The notes under the pieces are model-generated. The model did no database searches. It was not told where the DNA came from and saw nothing but the letters and a program-made list of their open reading frames with translations. A stretch of 64,000 nt of DNA, taken from Nitzschia sp. pyKryTriq1. Lineage: Eukaryota; Bacillariophyta; Bacillariophyceae; Bacillariales; Bacillariaceae. Positions 11,501-21,855 of this stretch are shown one piece after another. The stretch is from positions 2,005,751-2,069,750 of the forward strand of contig OY101118.1 in NCBI GenBank assembly GCA_956465555.1, written 5' to 3'. The position numbers were made by a program, and so were the translations under genes. The first letter of the stretch is position 1. Each line of letters begins with the position of its first letter.

Positions 11501-12256
11501 CTCGAGAAACGAGAAGTCATCGTCAGCCATACTCAAGAGCTCCTCGTCGCCAGTCGCGTAGCTGGTGATACTACTGTTGGCGAAACTGCGCACGCTGCTC
11601 CTCGGGGACTTTTGAAGAAGCGAACGCCTGGAGGTGAGCCGCGGTGGGAGAGAATCCGTCCTGCGGGGTCCTGGTGGCTTTGCTTCTGGCATCGGTGCCT
11701 TGGATGAAGGGAACCACGCTGATTTCCCGGCAAAGGGCGACATGGTTGCCACCTGAGGTCTGAGGGCGTTGAGTGGTGATTTCTTCTTGTTCGCGAGTGT
11801 CTCGTGGTGACGAGCAGCACTTTGGGTAGCGCACTCTAAAGTAGTATTGCTCCGGGTAGGCCCGCTCATCGCTCTTGAACGCGGGGGCGGCTTACTGGCT
11901 TCGGAAGCGAGCTTCAAGCACGAGAAGGTATCGATGCTAGTAGACACTGAAGGAATCATCTTTCGAGAGACTGCTCCTTGAGTGTGTCCTTCTCCGTTGC
12001 GATAGTCTACGATCGCTTCTTCTCGTGGAGGGCACAAGTCAGAAGAGCCCCCTCCCCGCTGACGGCTTCCGAAGCATGGTGAAGTGTTCTGCCATTGCTG
12101 CTGGTGGGGGTGGTGGCGTTCACAAGGATATTGCCCTTGTTCCTGAACACCTCTCCATTGGATGTGATTATCATTGTTGGAAGACTCTGAGCTGCCAGAA
12201 CTTGCTCTCGCTGCTGCTCGAGAAGCTTCATGATGATTCGAACCCGCATGCTCCAT
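8558..12256 (-). CDS. Single-pass membrane protein with FG-GAP-like repeats
   Basis: Large uncharacterised protein of 1232 residues in one exon. Residues 1 to about 787 are low complexity (Ser, Arg, Pro, acidic patches) and probably cytoplasmic. One hydrophobic segment near 788-810 (FQAFLFFLCLAIGAGIAMG) follows a basic RKRVR stop, suggesting a type II topology. The outer part (about 811-1232) has a short Cys pair (CKDDC), then at least five repeats ending in forms such as SVAMSGDGYRVAIGLP, SLALSSNGEILAVGDQ, SIALSRDGRRLAASA and AVALSIAGDTLAIGSPE. These resemble the FG-GAP/beta-propeller repeats of integrin-alpha-like proteins. Such proteins are common in diatoms and usually unassigned. The ATG at 12256 is the first true ATG in frame; only a TTG lies upstream, so a missed 5' exon is possible. 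Function unknown; an adhesion or sensing role would be a guess. Confidence 0.85.
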   Translation of the reverse strand: MEHAGSNHHEASRAAARASSGSSESSNNDNHIQWRGVQEQGQYPCERHHPHQQQWQNTSPCFGSRQRGGGSSDLCPPREEAIVDYRNGEGHTQGAVSRKMIPSVSTSIDTFSCLKLASEASKPPPRSRAMSGPTRSNTTLECATQSAARHHETLANKKKSPLNALRPQVATMSPFAGKSAWFPSSKAPMPEAKPPGPRRTDSLPPRLTSRRSLLQKSPRSSVRSFANSSITSYATGDEELLSMADDDFSFLEASYADESSYAEDMASIATDPNVIAIGIPAGPTPQEQERQNQILISEVVANDIAAKEHNLKMRGTERAIIERRLSSPCIKACSLAEAKRHAMFSSFTARTEPGRSFLQSMDAPSSFSHSSVLREPDQLVVDDFPPTSSRSMGSSGSDDILSQETPRFRGRKSAILANTSTGLNSLHRQQKIHYALRDSVTGGIVTRMDQPPKSNSNCSNSPPTIPVRKSSGSTIYSRDETNEEGWDAQTESAETANGASVATFSSGIDLDDKTRNNIISRSSSMHIARRRNSMQASAKENGEPPSSLKSLRAIERTASLPPSVSKGGKGQANTTVGKVSTRKSRPSDEKNSARNSRRSLSEASSSSRHKRSSDEKEKFHNDDGEAGPCAHAVSPASGDHEREEEDPGTGAASDHDGLPFGPVMASDILQEADDQESSRDLEAQAGVPVVLPGAFSVRPISSSADQMGQPSSGYDSGFEDDTVVSDDDNTHADVISSSQRDPPEERPAFRPVVTSAPVEAELYEVDYAQAQVVEPGDDEKAVRKRVRLFQAFLFFLCLAIGAGIAMGVVFSSDGGDQDCKDDCVPTIRGWDQLGDLLTGPTNSDSIQYGYSVAMSGDGYRVAIGLPGLDRRNDEGISSQVGGVFIMDFNGTGWATTFELHGHEVDGNAGTAVVISEDGKRVAFGAPGTADGGYVAMYQEESDGKWEMLGDILDGSALVGTSAFGTSLALSSNGEILAVGDQYASFGETSTDVGTVRMYHNVDGTWAQLGQELHGRGANELFGWSIALSRDGRRLAASAVGSDRLRGEVRVFDFENEDNWVQVGPSLFGEKVRETFGVSLALGNDGGIMAVGSNGYSEKGTSVGRVIAYNYDAVAKVWMPMGEPMNGDAQFDRFGSAVALSIAGDTLAIGSPENDTFGKNAGFVKIMRYDGSSWTQVGSKLGRLDSEGGLFGQSIALSSDGSHVVGGAPALTYDGKLSKVGRVWVYEQVDTDA

Positions 12257-13584
12257 TGTGAAACTACTTCTGCCTCTTGTTGTTGGGTGCGACAAACTAC
12301 TCGGGCACGACAAAAAATGATAGTTGACGATGACTCTTCCGTTCTCTTGCCGGTTTGCAGAGGATCCAGATCATTGGAAGTGTGGACGAGCTCGAGTGGT
12401 GGTGGTGGTGGTGGTGCCTTCCTTCGCAGGTTTCGAGGACGTTTTTCGTCTTCCACTTTCGACGACGACGACTCCTCGCACACCGAAGAAGGAGGATCAT
12501 GCTACGTAATGCTCGCATCTGGACAGCTTCCGATGGAAAAGCGCTTTGGCAAAACTATTAGCAGGCAATAATATTTACTTATGGAAATCACAGTTCCTGA
12601 GAAAATAGCTCTTTGGCACAGAGCCGACTACCAGAATTTTCGTGGGGGGTGGCCGACCTCCCTGGAGTGGCCGACGTCCGCTCTTTTCTTAAGGGACGAC
12701 AAGCGAAACCGATTTTTCACTTATCAACAACGGAATGTCGTAGATGCACTGGGACACGGAAACTACTGTATGTACCGGTACCACCGCAGGTATACCCGGT
12801 AGTAGCATGAGTACGGCGAGTATTTTCGTTGTTTAGCGCGGGAAAAATAGAAATGCAATAAATAAAAATGATGAGGTGATGGAGATGGATCGTATTGGCG
12901 GAGGTGATACGTTCAGAATGTACGTATGATGTGCCTTTGTCATTCATAGAAGTACTACTCGTACAGGTAGTAAATAGGTGAACCATACCTCATACAAGTA
13001 CCCTCTCTACCCCCGTTGCTACTCTAGCTAGTAGAGACCCAGCGAGATACGGTACCTCATACCTTGTAATGTACGGGAGGTAGGTGGACTACTATTATGA
13101 TACTTCTTCTTTGACACCGACCATCCAAACAATCATCATCTGCTTTCTCTTTTATGTTACTTTTGGTGGAACTTGAAAGGATGTTGTTGGAAGGATGGCT
13201 GGCAAGATACCGGTAGCGATACTGGAACTCGCCTTCAATCCAAAGACCACAAGTCAGCCGTGGTAAACTGTTTATATGCAGCTAGTAAATGAAATAGTAT
13301 TAGTTTGCGTGATTCAACAATACATCTGCAGTTCGTGTGGTGATTCAACAAGACATCTGTTGAAGACCGTTCCGCAGCTTCAAATCCGACGGGGAGGAGT
13401 TCGTTGACTATGCTTCAAGCAAAAGCTCAACCAATGGGGTATCATTAGAGCATTCAAGTAAAAACTACAATCAATATCTTCATTTATTGGGGACATTTTC
13501 CGTGAATCAACTCTGGCCACATTCCTCTAGAGCAAACAACCATGCATTTTTCTGACCTTTGAGTCCTGGCCCAATGTCACCCAT
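12257..13584. other. Intergenic, no gene seen
   Basis: It lies between the 5' end of the FG-GAP-like gene and the 3' end of the CBS gene. A GTAC cluster is at about 12771-12800, and scattered GGTACC and CTAGTAG words occur near 12965-13080. Open frames over 12007-12571 are shadows of the neighbouring gene's 5' region. Confidence 0.5.
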
Positions 13585-15265
13585 CTATTTTTCTTCTTTG
13601 CTGACAAAATCCAGCAAATCAATGCGGGTGACAATACCACTGACGACACATCGGCTCGCCACCCTGCCCTTGTTTGCACTGGACACCGTCGTACTATCAA
13701 CTGATGTTACTCCACTGTCTTCTTCTCCATCCTTCCCCTTGCCATCGGGGTCCAGATCCACCTTCCTGCGTTTATTGCCGGCAGAAGGCCCAGAAAAACA
13801 TCGTTGCTCGGCCACAATCAACACGTAGGGGTCGTGATCTAAAGCGCTGGCAACGTTGGCCAACGTATCATTCATTGAGAATTTGTGAAAGGTCTTGTAA
13901 ATCACCCCGGCTTGCTCCACTGACTCGTCTGGCATTGCCCGCCCCGATAGAAGAGTTTTCGTCATGTTTCCTTCCGTGACAACTCCAATCACGGCTCCTT
14001 CTTCACTCAATACAGGAACCATATCAAATCCTTCGTCCTTGAGAAGCGAAATGGCATCTTTGCATGTCACGTCCGAGGTTATGGTCAAAGGAGTACTCAG
14101 AGGTAAATCATAGACCCGCTTTTGAGCCCACCAATTGGTGAACATTTTCGTCTTGATCAAATCGTTGTCAACAAAGCCATGATCCAACATCCAATCATCG
14201 GATAGAGCTTTGGTCATGTAGTTACGAACACTATCAGGAAGGATGATCACGCACCTTTGGCCAGCGTTCAAAGAGGCTGCCGCCTTGAGAGCACAGGACA
14301 CGGCTGAGCCACTACTTCCTCCACAAAGCAGACCTTCGTCGCGAATCAGACGTCGCATCATGACCAATGATTCAGTGTCGTTTGATTTGTACCATTTATC
14401 GACCAAAGAACGATCGAGGACGTCTGGGATGAAGTCGTAGCCGACACCTTCCACATGATACGCCTCTAACTTGTTCTTCTCGTTCAAAGACTCTGGTAGT
14501 GCCAGCAAGCTCCCTTCTGGGTCCACTCCGACAACAATGATATCGGGGTTGTGTTCTTTGAGCTTTTTGGCAATTCCAGAACTAGAAGACAGGGGAGGGA
14601 GGTCGCGGATGAGAGCTAGCTGGGCAGAAAAGGTTGACGGGTACATCGCGCCGAAGAAGAATCACTTACATAGTCCCACCAGTACCCGCACCTGCAACTA
14701 GCATGTCGACTTTGCCGCCGCACTGCCGAAGAATTTCTTCTGCTGTTCCATCGTAGTGAGCCATTGGATTACCCGGATTGGAATACTGATTCAGAATGTG
14801 AGCGTTAGGAATCTCCTCCATCAATCTCTTTGCTACACTGATGTGACTTTCAGGCGCATCATAGGCAGCTTCCGTCGGAGTCCGAATGATTTCAGCACCT
14901 AATGCCTTGAGGACGTCTACCTTCTCCTTACTCATTTTCTCTGGAAGAGTAATGATGGTTTTGTAGCCCTTGACTGCTCCAGCCAAAGCAATACCTATTC
15001 CTGTATTCCCAGACGTGGGTTCAATCAACGTGTCACCCTTCTTGATCTTTCCAGCCTTTTCTGCGTCCTCGATCATGCGTTTGCCAATTCTGTCCTTGAC
15101 ACTTCCACCAGCATTAAAAAATTCACACTTGACGAGCAGTTCGCACTTCAGTTCCCGGCCCACACGGTTGAGCCTCACCATAGGAGTCTCCCCAATCACA
15201 TCGAGCACGGAGTCACAAATACCGTTTGACCTGTCGATCGGAGCTTGGGGCTTCTTCTGTGGCAT
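13585..15265 (-). CDS. CBS: Cystathionine beta-synthase (two exons)
   Basis: PLP enzyme that condenses serine with homocysteine to cystathionine, the first step of transsulfuration. Exons are 15265-14670 and 14581-13585; the 88-bp intron (GTAAGT...TCTAG) splits an Ile codon and restores [18 protein letters not shown], the expected family sequence. The product is 530 residues. The fold-II PLP core spans about 15-330, with the PLP lysine K57 in GGSVKDRI and the phosphate loop TSGNTG near 84-89. The motifs [13 protein letters not shown] and [11 protein letters not shown] support CBS rather than cysteine synthase. Two C-terminal CBS (Bateman) domains follow, interrupted by a low-complexity insert. 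The N-terminus starts almost at the catalytic domain, so the animal haem-binding extension (Cys and His ligands) is absent. Another in-frame ATG at 15358 would add 31 residues with a short hydrophobic stretch; I prefer 15265. Confidence 0.95.
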
Positions 15266-15777
15266 GACGCAAGAGTGAAATGCGTTACAATTTCGACAGT
15301 CTAACAGAAAGAAGAAACAGGACACATACGTGATGTGTAAGTGCGGCAGGGTGTACATATCGAGAACTCAGCTGCAGAGCGGCAGTTCATTGTTTTTCAA
15401 CCGTCTTGGCCATCTACGAAGTAATACTTACAACCGAGAAAGAAAATGAAACTGGCATAGTTTGTGATGAATCATGTGACATCTTCAGAACACTTTCCTG
15501 AGTAGCGTTCCGGTGTCATACTCTGCAATCTGCAAATGAGAAAGAGCAAATGCACTTTTACTGTGCCGTACGGTACACTTACGTGTACCGGTACGTTACG
15601 TAATGATAGCGGGCAGAATAGCACACGCGTTCTTGGACACGACCAACATCACACCGGTACCGGTACCTAGCAGGTACGAGCTGTATCTATACTCGTACCA
15701 AACGACTACTTCGAATCAAACATCCACGACTGACACTTATTTTCGGGTCGAGCGACTGAATGATGACTGACGACGAC

Positions 15778-15820
<43 letters not shown>

Positions 15821-16761
15821 TCTCTCCCTCCTTCTCGTAACCGCCCCGTTCCCCTCTTTTTACAAAAAGGGCGAACATCGTTACCGGTACATACCGGTAG
15901 TACATACAAGTACCAAACGCAATGGGGGAAGATAGACAGTCCCGGTACATAGTCTACTTGACACATACTACGCGTACTTTGTATCTTTTACCTTGTCATC
16001 CAGCTCTAGTAGAGTAGCTCCAACTCGCTTTTCGCTCGGAGTGATGCCCACTTCACTTGCTTTTATTTTAACTATTCTCAATTTTTGTTGGCCAAACTTC
16101 CTCTTGGAGGAAAAATAAGACCCAATGACGACAGAACATTTTGAAGAATGCGGGCGGTCCTTGCTCTTACCCAACTACTACCGGTACCCGGCATCGGAAC
16201 TCGTCGGAGTAGGCGCCAACTTTTAAGCCGGGCGCTCAAGAAACCGCTGTCACCAGCAGCAAGAAGCCCCTGTCAGCAAGAAGCCACTCAAATGGTCGGT
16301 AAGAATGACACTCCTTTGCTTCTCCATACATGTACCTGTACTCTAGTAGCTAGTAGTACATACCGGTAGACCAAGGACCAGATGTGCTCCACACCTCGGA
16401 GTGGGCACTCAGTTTGTTGTTTTGTACTACTTCAGTACCCGCAAGAAATTCAATTCAATTCAATTCTAGACAGCTTGGCTTGTTACTAGAAAATACAGCA
16501 TGTAAATCTATAGTTTTTATGTAGAGTAAAGAGAAGTAGCTAGCAGAGCAATTGTAGAAGAAGAGGACCCACCCGTAGAGTAGCGTCCGTGAGAATGTTG
16601 CAGCATCGGGTTACAAACGCGAGTGCTTACCATGGACTGGAATAGCAAAGTTATTTGATTCATTCATTCATTCTTACTTGCTCTTGCAAAGAGAAAGATG
16701 AGGTGAACGGACTTTCCAGCATGATCAAACAAGTAAACAATCAAGACAGGTCGATCATTAC
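15266..16761. other. Intergenic with GAC microsatellite and GTAC clusters
   Basis: No gene is supported. It contains GTAC clusters at about 15567-15684 and 15891-15952, a GAC microsatellite, and an imperfect AATTC repeat near 16449-16467. The open frames across 15687-15966 are translations of the microsatellite. Confidence 0.6.
15769..15820. repeat. GAC trinucleotide microsatellite
   Basis: Roughly fifteen copies of GAC/CGA lie in a row, with one early interruption. It is intergenic and gives poly-Arg or poly-Ser in shadow frames. Confidence 0.92.
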
Positions 16762-18147
16762 TTAGCCGTAGATTCGAACGCGGCTCACTCCACCATCCGG
16801 GTAGGTAGAGAGGCGGACATGAGTGACTGCACGGGTGGAGTGCTGCAGTTGTTCCTTCCTTCGCTCAAAGACATGCTCTGAATCTGGCGACATGCGAGTT
16901 CGTGGTACCAAAGGAAACCACTCTGCATCGTCGATAGCGCTAGTAGCGGGAGCGTAGCAGCCCTCGAGCATGACACTCTCCGGATAGTTACCTCGAAAGT
17001 GCTTTGTGTCGAGAATGATTCTGGCAACACCTTTCTCAGCAATCTTGCCCAACTTGAGAATCGCCCAGTCCATTAGTGGACTATCAATCAGATGAGTTTC
17101 AGGGTTTTTGATCAAGACAGATGGTCGACTTGGGTGGCGGGCAGTCTCCCAACCATCGCCCATGTCTACACCAAGATTCTTCTGAAGGAGGCGCCATGGC
17201 TCTCCATAGTGCTTGTTCGAACATGCGACTCCCTCACCGCCAAGTTCTAGCGAAGAGATTTCTTCATATTCGTAGGGAAGGCGAGACGGTGGCAAGTCTG
17301 TGCTCGAGTGCTTGACCACAGTGCACACCTCTCCCGTCTCAATGGGCATGTACAGAGGCTTGGTGGCGGGCTTGACGACGCCTAAAGAGTCACCCCACAA
17401 CTTGAGTCGTGCTACTCCACCATCGGGAAAGTAGTTGACACGGATGATAGTTCCCACTTGAGCTTGATCTAATGTGAAGTAGTGCATTCTCGTTGTTTCG
17501 TAGCCAGGCGATAGACTTGTTGTTGGCAAGAGCTCCTTCCATTCCACAGCTTTGCAAGCTTCTACAGCCTGTCGAACTTCATCGGGTGTCTGTCCAGTTC
17601 CTTGGACTCCACCGTACAGCAATCGTTCAAAGGCATGTGGGAGTTGTTTCACCAACCCACTAAGCTGATCGCTCGATAGATCGGCAATCTGAATGCTCAC
17701 CTTCGGCACGTGGTTACCGGTAAAGTGGGCAGTGTCGAGTTCCATCGCAGCAATCTCGGCTCGACTGGAGAGCTGAATCAAGCACCAGTCGTGGCCTTCT
17801 TCGCGGCGTCTTCTGGTCTCCCATCCGTCCATGACCTTGCCCTGTTCGCAATACGCCTCAGCGTCGAAGTGGGGTGGGGTGTCCTTTAACAGATTATCGG
17901 CAGCCGCGAACCAGTCATCGGTAGCAAAGAGAGTCTTGGCACCGCCACCGGCGCTGCATAGGTTCGAGTATCGATGGGCAAAGGGGCCTTGGGGGGCGAC
18001 ATTCGTGCAGGGCAGGAACTGTTGCTGGTCAAAGTCCGCAACGCTGTTGATAGAAACGGAATGTGCCAATCGCTTCACATTGCCGTTTCTTCCTTGGTTA
18101 GAATCGAGGGCGTGGGTTTCTTCGTGGATGATAGTGGTGGAAGTCAT
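16762..18147 (-). CDS. ALLC: Allantoicase
   Basis: Hydrolyses allantoate to ureidoglycolate plus urea in purine (ureide) breakdown, releasing nitrogen. The product is 461 residues, longer than the roughly 340 of the yeast enzyme because of an extra N-terminus of about 60 residues. Two homologous allantoicase repeats are visible. The first, about 75-260, has DDWFAAADNLL, KVMDGWETRRRREEGHDW and LDTAHFTGNHVPKVS. The second, about 305-461, has DMGDGWETARH, DWAILKLGKIAEKGVARI and LDTKHFRGNYPESVMLEG. There is no clear signal peptide; the N-terminus has an SKL-free, histidine- and Gln-containing tail of unknown role. The ATG at 18147 is the only sensible start. No purine-pathway neighbour is present. 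Confidence 0.95.
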   Translation of the reverse strand: MTSTTIIHEETHALDSNQGRNGNVKRLAHSVSINSVADFDQQQFLPCTNVAPQGPFAHRYSNLCSAGGGAKTLFATDDWFAAADNLLKDTPPHFDAEAYCEQGKVMDGWETRRRREEGHDWCLIQLSSRAEIAAMELDTAHFTGNHVPKVSIQIADLSSDQLSGLVKQLPHAFERLLYGGVQGTGQTPDEVRQAVEACKAVEWKELLPTTSLSPGYETTRMHYFTLDQAQVGTIIRVNYFPDGGVARLKLWGDSLGVVKPATKPLYMPIETGEVCTVVKHSSTDLPPSRLPYEYEEISSLELGGEGVACSNKHYGEPWRLLQKNLGVDMGDGWETARHPSRPSVLIKNPETHLIDSPLMDWAILKLGKIAEKGVARIILDTKHFRGNYPESVMLEGCYAPATSAIDDAEWFPLVPRTRMSPDSEHVFERRKEQLQHSTRAVTHVRLSTYPDGGVSRVRIYG

Positions 18148-19349
18148 ACTCGAAATGATGATGAAAGGGTGCTGCTCGTTCGTTATCGGTTAGGCGGAAT
18201 AAGTACGGAATCCAATGTTCAATCAAAGATAATATGAGAACATGCTGCGAGGAAAGCTTCCTCCTCCTACAGGTACAAGAGTACTTTCACACCAAAAACG
18301 ACTCCTTTCCTCCTCCAACTCCGTGCGACGTTCCCTTCCTCGGCTTCTCGCTCTGCTCGGAGTGGGGTAAACATCCAAAAAGAATTCTGCATTTTGGGGC
18401 CCAATAAGCAAGCGAGAGAATTCGCATTATCCACGTTTCAAAACACGTCGACGCACGGCGGTCGGTACTTGTACTGTACTGGTACTACTTGTACGAGCTG
18501 TATCGTACTGTTGCCGGTTACCGGGTGCCACGCACCCCCACGCACGCACGAACGGGTGGTTACGACCCGTTAACCGAACAGCCACTTACGCATGTACCGG
18601 TACGAGTACAGTTAGTACCAGTTCGTCGTACTTGCACTGGTACTTGTGCAGAGTACAGTACCTGTAGACTTGTACCAGGTACCGGTGTAGAGAAATACCG
18701 GTATGACCGGCCGGCGCTGGACGGCTGCGCAATTTCTGTCTGTCCTCTGTCCGCGCCCTCGATTAAAATTTGACTCCTCTGACTCTCCAGCAAAAGTAAC
18801 TTGTGTTCGGTGTTCGGCCCGCGCGCCCCGCCAGATGTGTCGAAGCGGGATCCTTGGAAGGACCACCACGCACGCACTCGGATCGAAAACAGACAGACAG
18901 GTCGTCCTAATCGAAGTTTATCGAAGAGCTTCTCAGATAAAGTGTCGCGTGTATTATTGCGCGAACACAAGGAAGGAAGAAGCCCCACCGACCACGCGCT
19001 ACTGAGTTGCTTCCCGCACACGCCGGCCGGAGAACCATACCCGCAGGCCGCCCACAACCGCGTCAACAAGCACCATGCGCCGCGCTGCATGCCAGAAAGA
19101 CGGGTGCGCGTGTTTCGGCTGCAAAATGTGGTGGTTCGCCACGATTTTCCATCGGCGCTGTTTATTACTACAGTACTGATTAGTCTACCAGTATTTTTGT
19201 CGTGAAAGAGCGCTTTGGAAATCAGCCGCCGGCGGCCCCTCTACCTCTATCATCCTCCGTCCGCCAGTAAAAATTGCAGGAGAGAACACGGATAAAAAGA
19301 CCCCAAAATTTCCATCACACAAAAAAATATTAAAATAGTCACTTCCACC
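18148..19349. other. Divergent upstream region with GTAC clusters
   Basis: It separates allantoicase (-) from the SIM-bearing protein (+), so it contains both promoters. GTAC clusters lie at about 18462-18500 and 18595-18706. Open frames of 130-180 codons on both strands overlap these clusters, look unlike protein, and several lack an ATG; I do not call them. Confidence 0.55.
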
Positions 19350-21680
19350 ATGAACGATTACGGGAGCTTTGACCTTGATAGCTTTGGCGGCAACGGCTAT
19401 CAAATGTCAAATATCGTCCAGCAGCAGTCACAGCAACGATATTCAGGCCGAGGCCCCGACATGGATAACTACGACCCCAGTCGATTAGTAGGCAACCAGC
19501 AGCAGATGCCATTCATCGCGCCTTACAATACTTCAGGTAGCACTCATCATAGCGGTGCTGGAACCCCCACCCATCGAACCTTGATGCCGGCATCGGCAGG
19601 ACCACTGGCGGCTCCCCCCAACGCGATGAACGTTCACGGTCTCTCACAACACGCACCGCAACAAATAGGAGTACGGGGAATCCCCGATTTCGAACCGTTG
19701 CCGCTATCCGCAACGGCGTTGCAGCAGATGCATCACCCCGGTCCACTTCATCCATCGACGTCGGCCCAACTCAAAACGGCCAGTAGTCATTCAAACGCCA
19801 ATACCAACGGAATCATTAACAACCCGCGGCGGCGAGGACCGATGGCGTCCGGGCCCTCGGCAGCTCTCACGGGCTTCTTTGCGCCGCCCCAGAACAACAG
19901 CTATTCGGCATCGTCATCATCACAGACAAGAAAAGACACACAGCATCATCAACAACATCAACGCCAACCGCAACAACCACTTGTACCGGAACCATCGCCC
20001 GCTGACCCGTGGCTAGAGGAGCTGCGGGTGACCGTGTCGGGGTTGTCGCTAGAACCAATGAAAGGGACAGATGTATTGGAAAGGGTGGAAGCGAGGTCGC
20101 AAGAAGTCATCTCGAAGTACCTCCCGTGCGTAGATTTTCTTGTGCAGTGTCAACAAGAGCTCCGGAAAGGTCTGGCAGCAGCGACTTCCAAGCGGATGGC
20201 GCATCATATGTTTCGAGACGCCATGACGCCAAGGCAGTTTTATAATACTTACATTGCGAATTTGCCCGAGAGATTTTATCGGAAAAACCGGAAGACTATG
20301 AAGCCGGAAGATCTGGCTGCGGCTGTCAAGGAGTTACAGACACTCTGTGCGAATGCGCGGGCACAGGAGAGACAGGGGTGCGAGGTCGTCAAGAACACTT
20401 TTTTGGGGGGTATGAAAGATGGAGAATCGTGGGGGCTGCGGAAATGGCTGTCCAAACATGGCGGAGCACTGTATATTTGCAATGATTCCGAGTGCATCTT
20501 GCACTCATGTCAGAATCTGGATAGGTCGCTCGATTCCACGAAGAAACTAGGAAAGAAGCTGAGACCGATTGCAAAGAAAACCCTCGCTAGGCTCAAGGCA
20601 GATGTTCCCTCTTCTTACCAAGAGCACAGTACCGCACACCCATACCTCCCCTTCTTCCATCGACTCGAAGCGGCTCTCAAAGGAATGTCCAATTTTGATC
20701 CCGAGGACGATGATGTGATTTGTATCGATGACGATGACGAAGTAGAAGACCTAAAAGCGCAAAAACCTCCTCCTCAACCAGAGAAAAAGCGAAAAGCCAG
20801 CAGCTCAAATTCCAAGAAGTCGATAATATCCCCAGCTCTGCCTGCAGCGAAAAAGCCAAAATCCGAATCTTCGGATGATGATGACAGTATTATTGAAATT
20901 CTTGACTCGATTTCGAAAAAGAAAGCGGATGTTCCGATCGACACGTCTGACGATGCTTCCTATATGCAGGAACTACTCAAAACCTTCGATGACGATGTCG
21001 CCGATTTTTTTGGTGGAGGCGATCCAGACTTTGATAGTATTACACTCGCACCAGGCGGAAAGAAAGATGCATACGACCTGGCTGCTGGGATAGATCGTTT
21101 AGCAATCATGTTTGATGCAAACCAAGAAGCGTTGGTGAGACCGAGAAACATTTCGGTGGCCAGTTTCTGGGATGAGGCGCAGAAGTACGCCTCTGCTTTA
21201 CGGATATTCTCGAAGCTACTCCGAAGTGGGGACTCTGTCTTGTATTTGGAACCCACAACTGACGAGGATATGGTTCGTATAGGGAACCCACCGTACTCGA
21301 ACATCATTCGACACCCCCTCTGCTTTCGAGATATAGTCACGGCACTTTTGGAAGAAAAAGATGACATGGCCCAGAACGTGACGAGCAACGACGGACGGCT
21401 GTCTACCGCCAGCCTTGATGACTGGAATATGTGGCATGGATACGATTTGCTTCAAGCGATCGATCTTGTTTTGGTGAACTCATTAGCGTACGGGAAGGCC
21501 ACTGATGAAGGGAGGTCCAGCGACAGATCCAAAACCAATAAGTTGCGAAAGATTCTTTGGGATTCCATCAAGACAGTTGTCGACACCCACATTGGTGCCT
21601 ACGATCAAGAGGAAAAACGGCGATGCACACCCACGCGGCGAGGTGAAGGCAGCGGTTTCGTCGTGTTCAAGGGGAACTGA
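19350..21680 (+). CDS. Unknown protein with two SUMO-interaction-like motifs
   Basis: I do not recognise a named family. The product is 776 residues from one exon with a good ATG context (CACCATG). Residues 1-220 are low complexity, rich in Gln, Asn, His, Ser and Pro. A folded, helical part spans about 225-430, containing WGLRKWLSKHGGALYICND and a few Cys. Next come two short hydrophobic strands inside acid runs: DDDVICIDDDD (V456-I459) and DDDDSIIEILDS (I514-L518). Both fit the consensus for SUMO-interaction motifs and flank a KKRK-type nuclear signal (PEKKRKASS). A second helical domain spans about 570-740. A nuclear role linked to SUMO is an inference from these motifs alone. It is tail-to-tail with the ubiquitin protease gene, 175 bases apart. 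Confidence 0.82.
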   Translation: MNDYGSFDLDSFGGNGYQMSNIVQQQSQQRYSGRGPDMDNYDPSRLVGNQQQMPFIAPYNTSGSTHHSGAGTPTHRTLMPASAGPLAAPPNAMNVHGLSQHAPQQIGVRGIPDFEPLPLSATALQQMHHPGPLHPSTSAQLKTASSHSNANTNGIINNPRRRGPMASGPSAALTGFFAPPQNNSYSASSSSQTRKDTQHHQQHQRQPQQPLVPEPSPADPWLEELRVTVSGLSLEPMKGTDVLERVEARSQEVISKYLPCVDFLVQCQQELRKGLAAATSKRMAHHMFRDAMTPRQFYNTYIANLPERFYRKNRKTMKPEDLAAAVKELQTLCANARAQERQGCEVVKNTFLGGMKDGESWGLRKWLSKHGGALYICNDSECILHSCQNLDRSLDSTKKLGKKLRPIAKKTLARLKADVPSSYQEHSTAHPYLPFFHRLEAALKGMSNFDPEDDDVICIDDDDEVEDLKAQKPPPQPEKKRKASSSNSKKSIISPALPAAKKPKSESSDDDDSIIEILDSISKKKADVPIDTSDDASYMQELLKTFDDDVADFFGGGDPDFDSITLAPGGKKDAYDLAAGIDRLAIMFDANQEALVRPRNISVASFWDEAQKYASALRIFSKLLRSGDSVLYLEPTTDEDMVRIGNPPYSNIIRHPLCFRDIVTALLEEKDDMAQNVTSNDGRLSTASLDDWNMWHGYDLLQAIDLVLVNSLAYGKATDEGRSSDRSKTNKLRKILWDSIKTVVDTHIGAYDQEEKRRCTPTRRGEGSGFVVFKGN

Positions 21681-21855
21681 ACCAACTTGCCCTCCGTGTA
21701 GACAGACCAGCCAGAATGACTTATCAAAATGGAATTCCAACAGCACTATTCTACTAGAGACGAGATCTTAGAGAAAGTTTTCTGAACGCGCGACTGCTGT
21801 AGTAGCAAACACAATTTTTAGCAAGAGAGAGAAATTCAAAAATACTACTACCATA

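Noticed and set aside
12007-12483. 158-codon minus-strand frame overlapping the start of the FG-GAP-like gene
   Set aside because: It opens on GTG, not ATG, and overlaps the better frame; it could at most hide a 5' exon.
18560-19205. Open frames of 130-180 codons on both strands between allantoicase and the SIM-bearing gene
   Set aside because: They run through GTAC repeat clusters, change composition along their length and match nothing I know.
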